A stretch of 22,056 nucleotides of DNA, from positions 1-22,056 of the forward strand of contig CAYXZR010000013.1 in the NCBI GenBank assembly GCA_964470025.1, read 5' to 3'. This stretch comes from CAYXZR01 sp964470025. GTDB taxonomy: Bacteria; Patescibacteriota; Patescibacteriia; Buchananbacterales; UBA6539. Positions within the stretch are counted from its first letter, which is position 1. Each line of letters starts with the position of its first letter. Under the pieces are notes generated by a model. That model worked only from the letters and a program-made list of their open reading frames with translations, had not been told where the DNA came from and did not search any database. The position numbers were made by a program, and so were the translations under genes. Positions 21,894 to 22,056 of this stretch are shown here, one piece after another.

Positions 21894-22056
21894 ATAGTTT
21901 GATTCCTAGAGTTAGTGTGCTAATTATTACTGCTGCACACAATACTCCAAGACTAATGTAGATGTATGCTTGTTGTTTTGAAATTTTTAGCAGCCAAGCT
22001 GCTGCTGCGCCCGTCCATGCACCTGTTACTGGCAGCGGCACTGCTACAAAAAGCAA
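21886..22056 (-). CDS. Small multidrug-export-like membrane protein, 5'-truncated
   Basis: The last 56 codons are visible, open to the window edge. LFVAVPLPVTGAWTGAAAAWLL followed by a second hydrophobic stretch (SLGVLCAAVIISTLTLG) matches the remembered P-L-P-x-T-G-A-W-x-G signature of the 'small multi-drug export protein' family (COG2426). Actual transport is not established for the family. The stop overlaps tpiA by 8 bp, suggesting coupling. Confidence 0.75.
   Translation of the reverse strand: MLFVAVPLPVTGAWTGAAAAWLLKISKQQAYIYISLGVLCAAVIISTLTLGIKLYV

Overview
The window looks like part of a Candidate Phyla Radiation (Patescibacteria) genome or a similar reduced, AT-rich bacterium. The reasons are short compact genes with 1-10 nt spacing or overlaps, many starts without a strong Shine-Dalgarno, a mini-transketolase next to a bifunctional phosphoglucose/phosphomannose isomerase, a single-domain bacterial histone-fold protein, REC-only regulators beside a pilin, and hypothetical proteins whose pattern I recall from CPR genomes. 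I cannot name the phylum. A run of exactly 10 N at 12283-12292 marks a scaffold join, so this is a draft or metagenome assembly. TGA is used as a stop (gene ending at 16652), so the UGA=Gly code of Gracilibacteria/SR1 is not in use.

Layout. 1-3621 (+): central carbon genes, namely a partial 6-phosphogluconate dehydrogenase, a transketolase and PGI/PMI, closed by a bidirectional terminator. 3670-8263 (-): a LOG-family protein, then a tight series (transcribed from 8263 leftwards) of an ABC exporter, a YtxJ-like monothiol protein, a SpoU/TrmH methyltransferase interrupted by an in-frame TAA, a MutY-like glycosylase and a small holin-like membrane protein. 8339-8515 (-): a 58-residue histone-fold protein with its own promoter, strong RBS and terminator. 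8679-11285 (-): operon of type IV pilin, two stand-alone receiver proteins and a GT-B glycosyltransferase-like protein. 11340-13347 (-): operon of a cysteine-rich lipoprotein (crossing the N gap), a small membrane protein and MsrA.

13400-16700 is the accessory-looking part: four stand-alone hypothetical genes in two paralogous pairs, each gene with its own terminator and most with a recognisable promoter. The minus-strand pair shares a C-terminal domain and each member has a 46-47 nt hairpin leader with the same closing stem. The plus-strand pair shares a hydrophobic helix, charged helix and C-terminal domain, has near-consensus sigma-70 promoters, and has identical 29-bp terminators although the proteins have diverged widely. 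This is the best candidate for an undescribed system.

16748-19584 (-): a DEAD-box RNA helicase with a long structured leader and an Arg/Gly/Ser-rich tail, a DUF4386-like membrane protein and two small membrane proteins. 19691-20262 (-): tRNA-Thr(GGT), tRNA-Tyr(GTA), tRNA-Thr(TGT), rpmG (L33) and tRNA-Trp(CCA), a translation cluster. 20308-22056 (-): a membrane-anchored TPR protein, triosephosphate isomerase and the end of a small multidrug-export-like membrane protein. Together the enzymes support sugar-phosphate interconversion (PGI, transketolase, 6PGDH, TIM). The rest is surface structures (pilin, lipoprotein), repair and redox upkeep (MutY, MsrA, YtxJ), and RNA handling.
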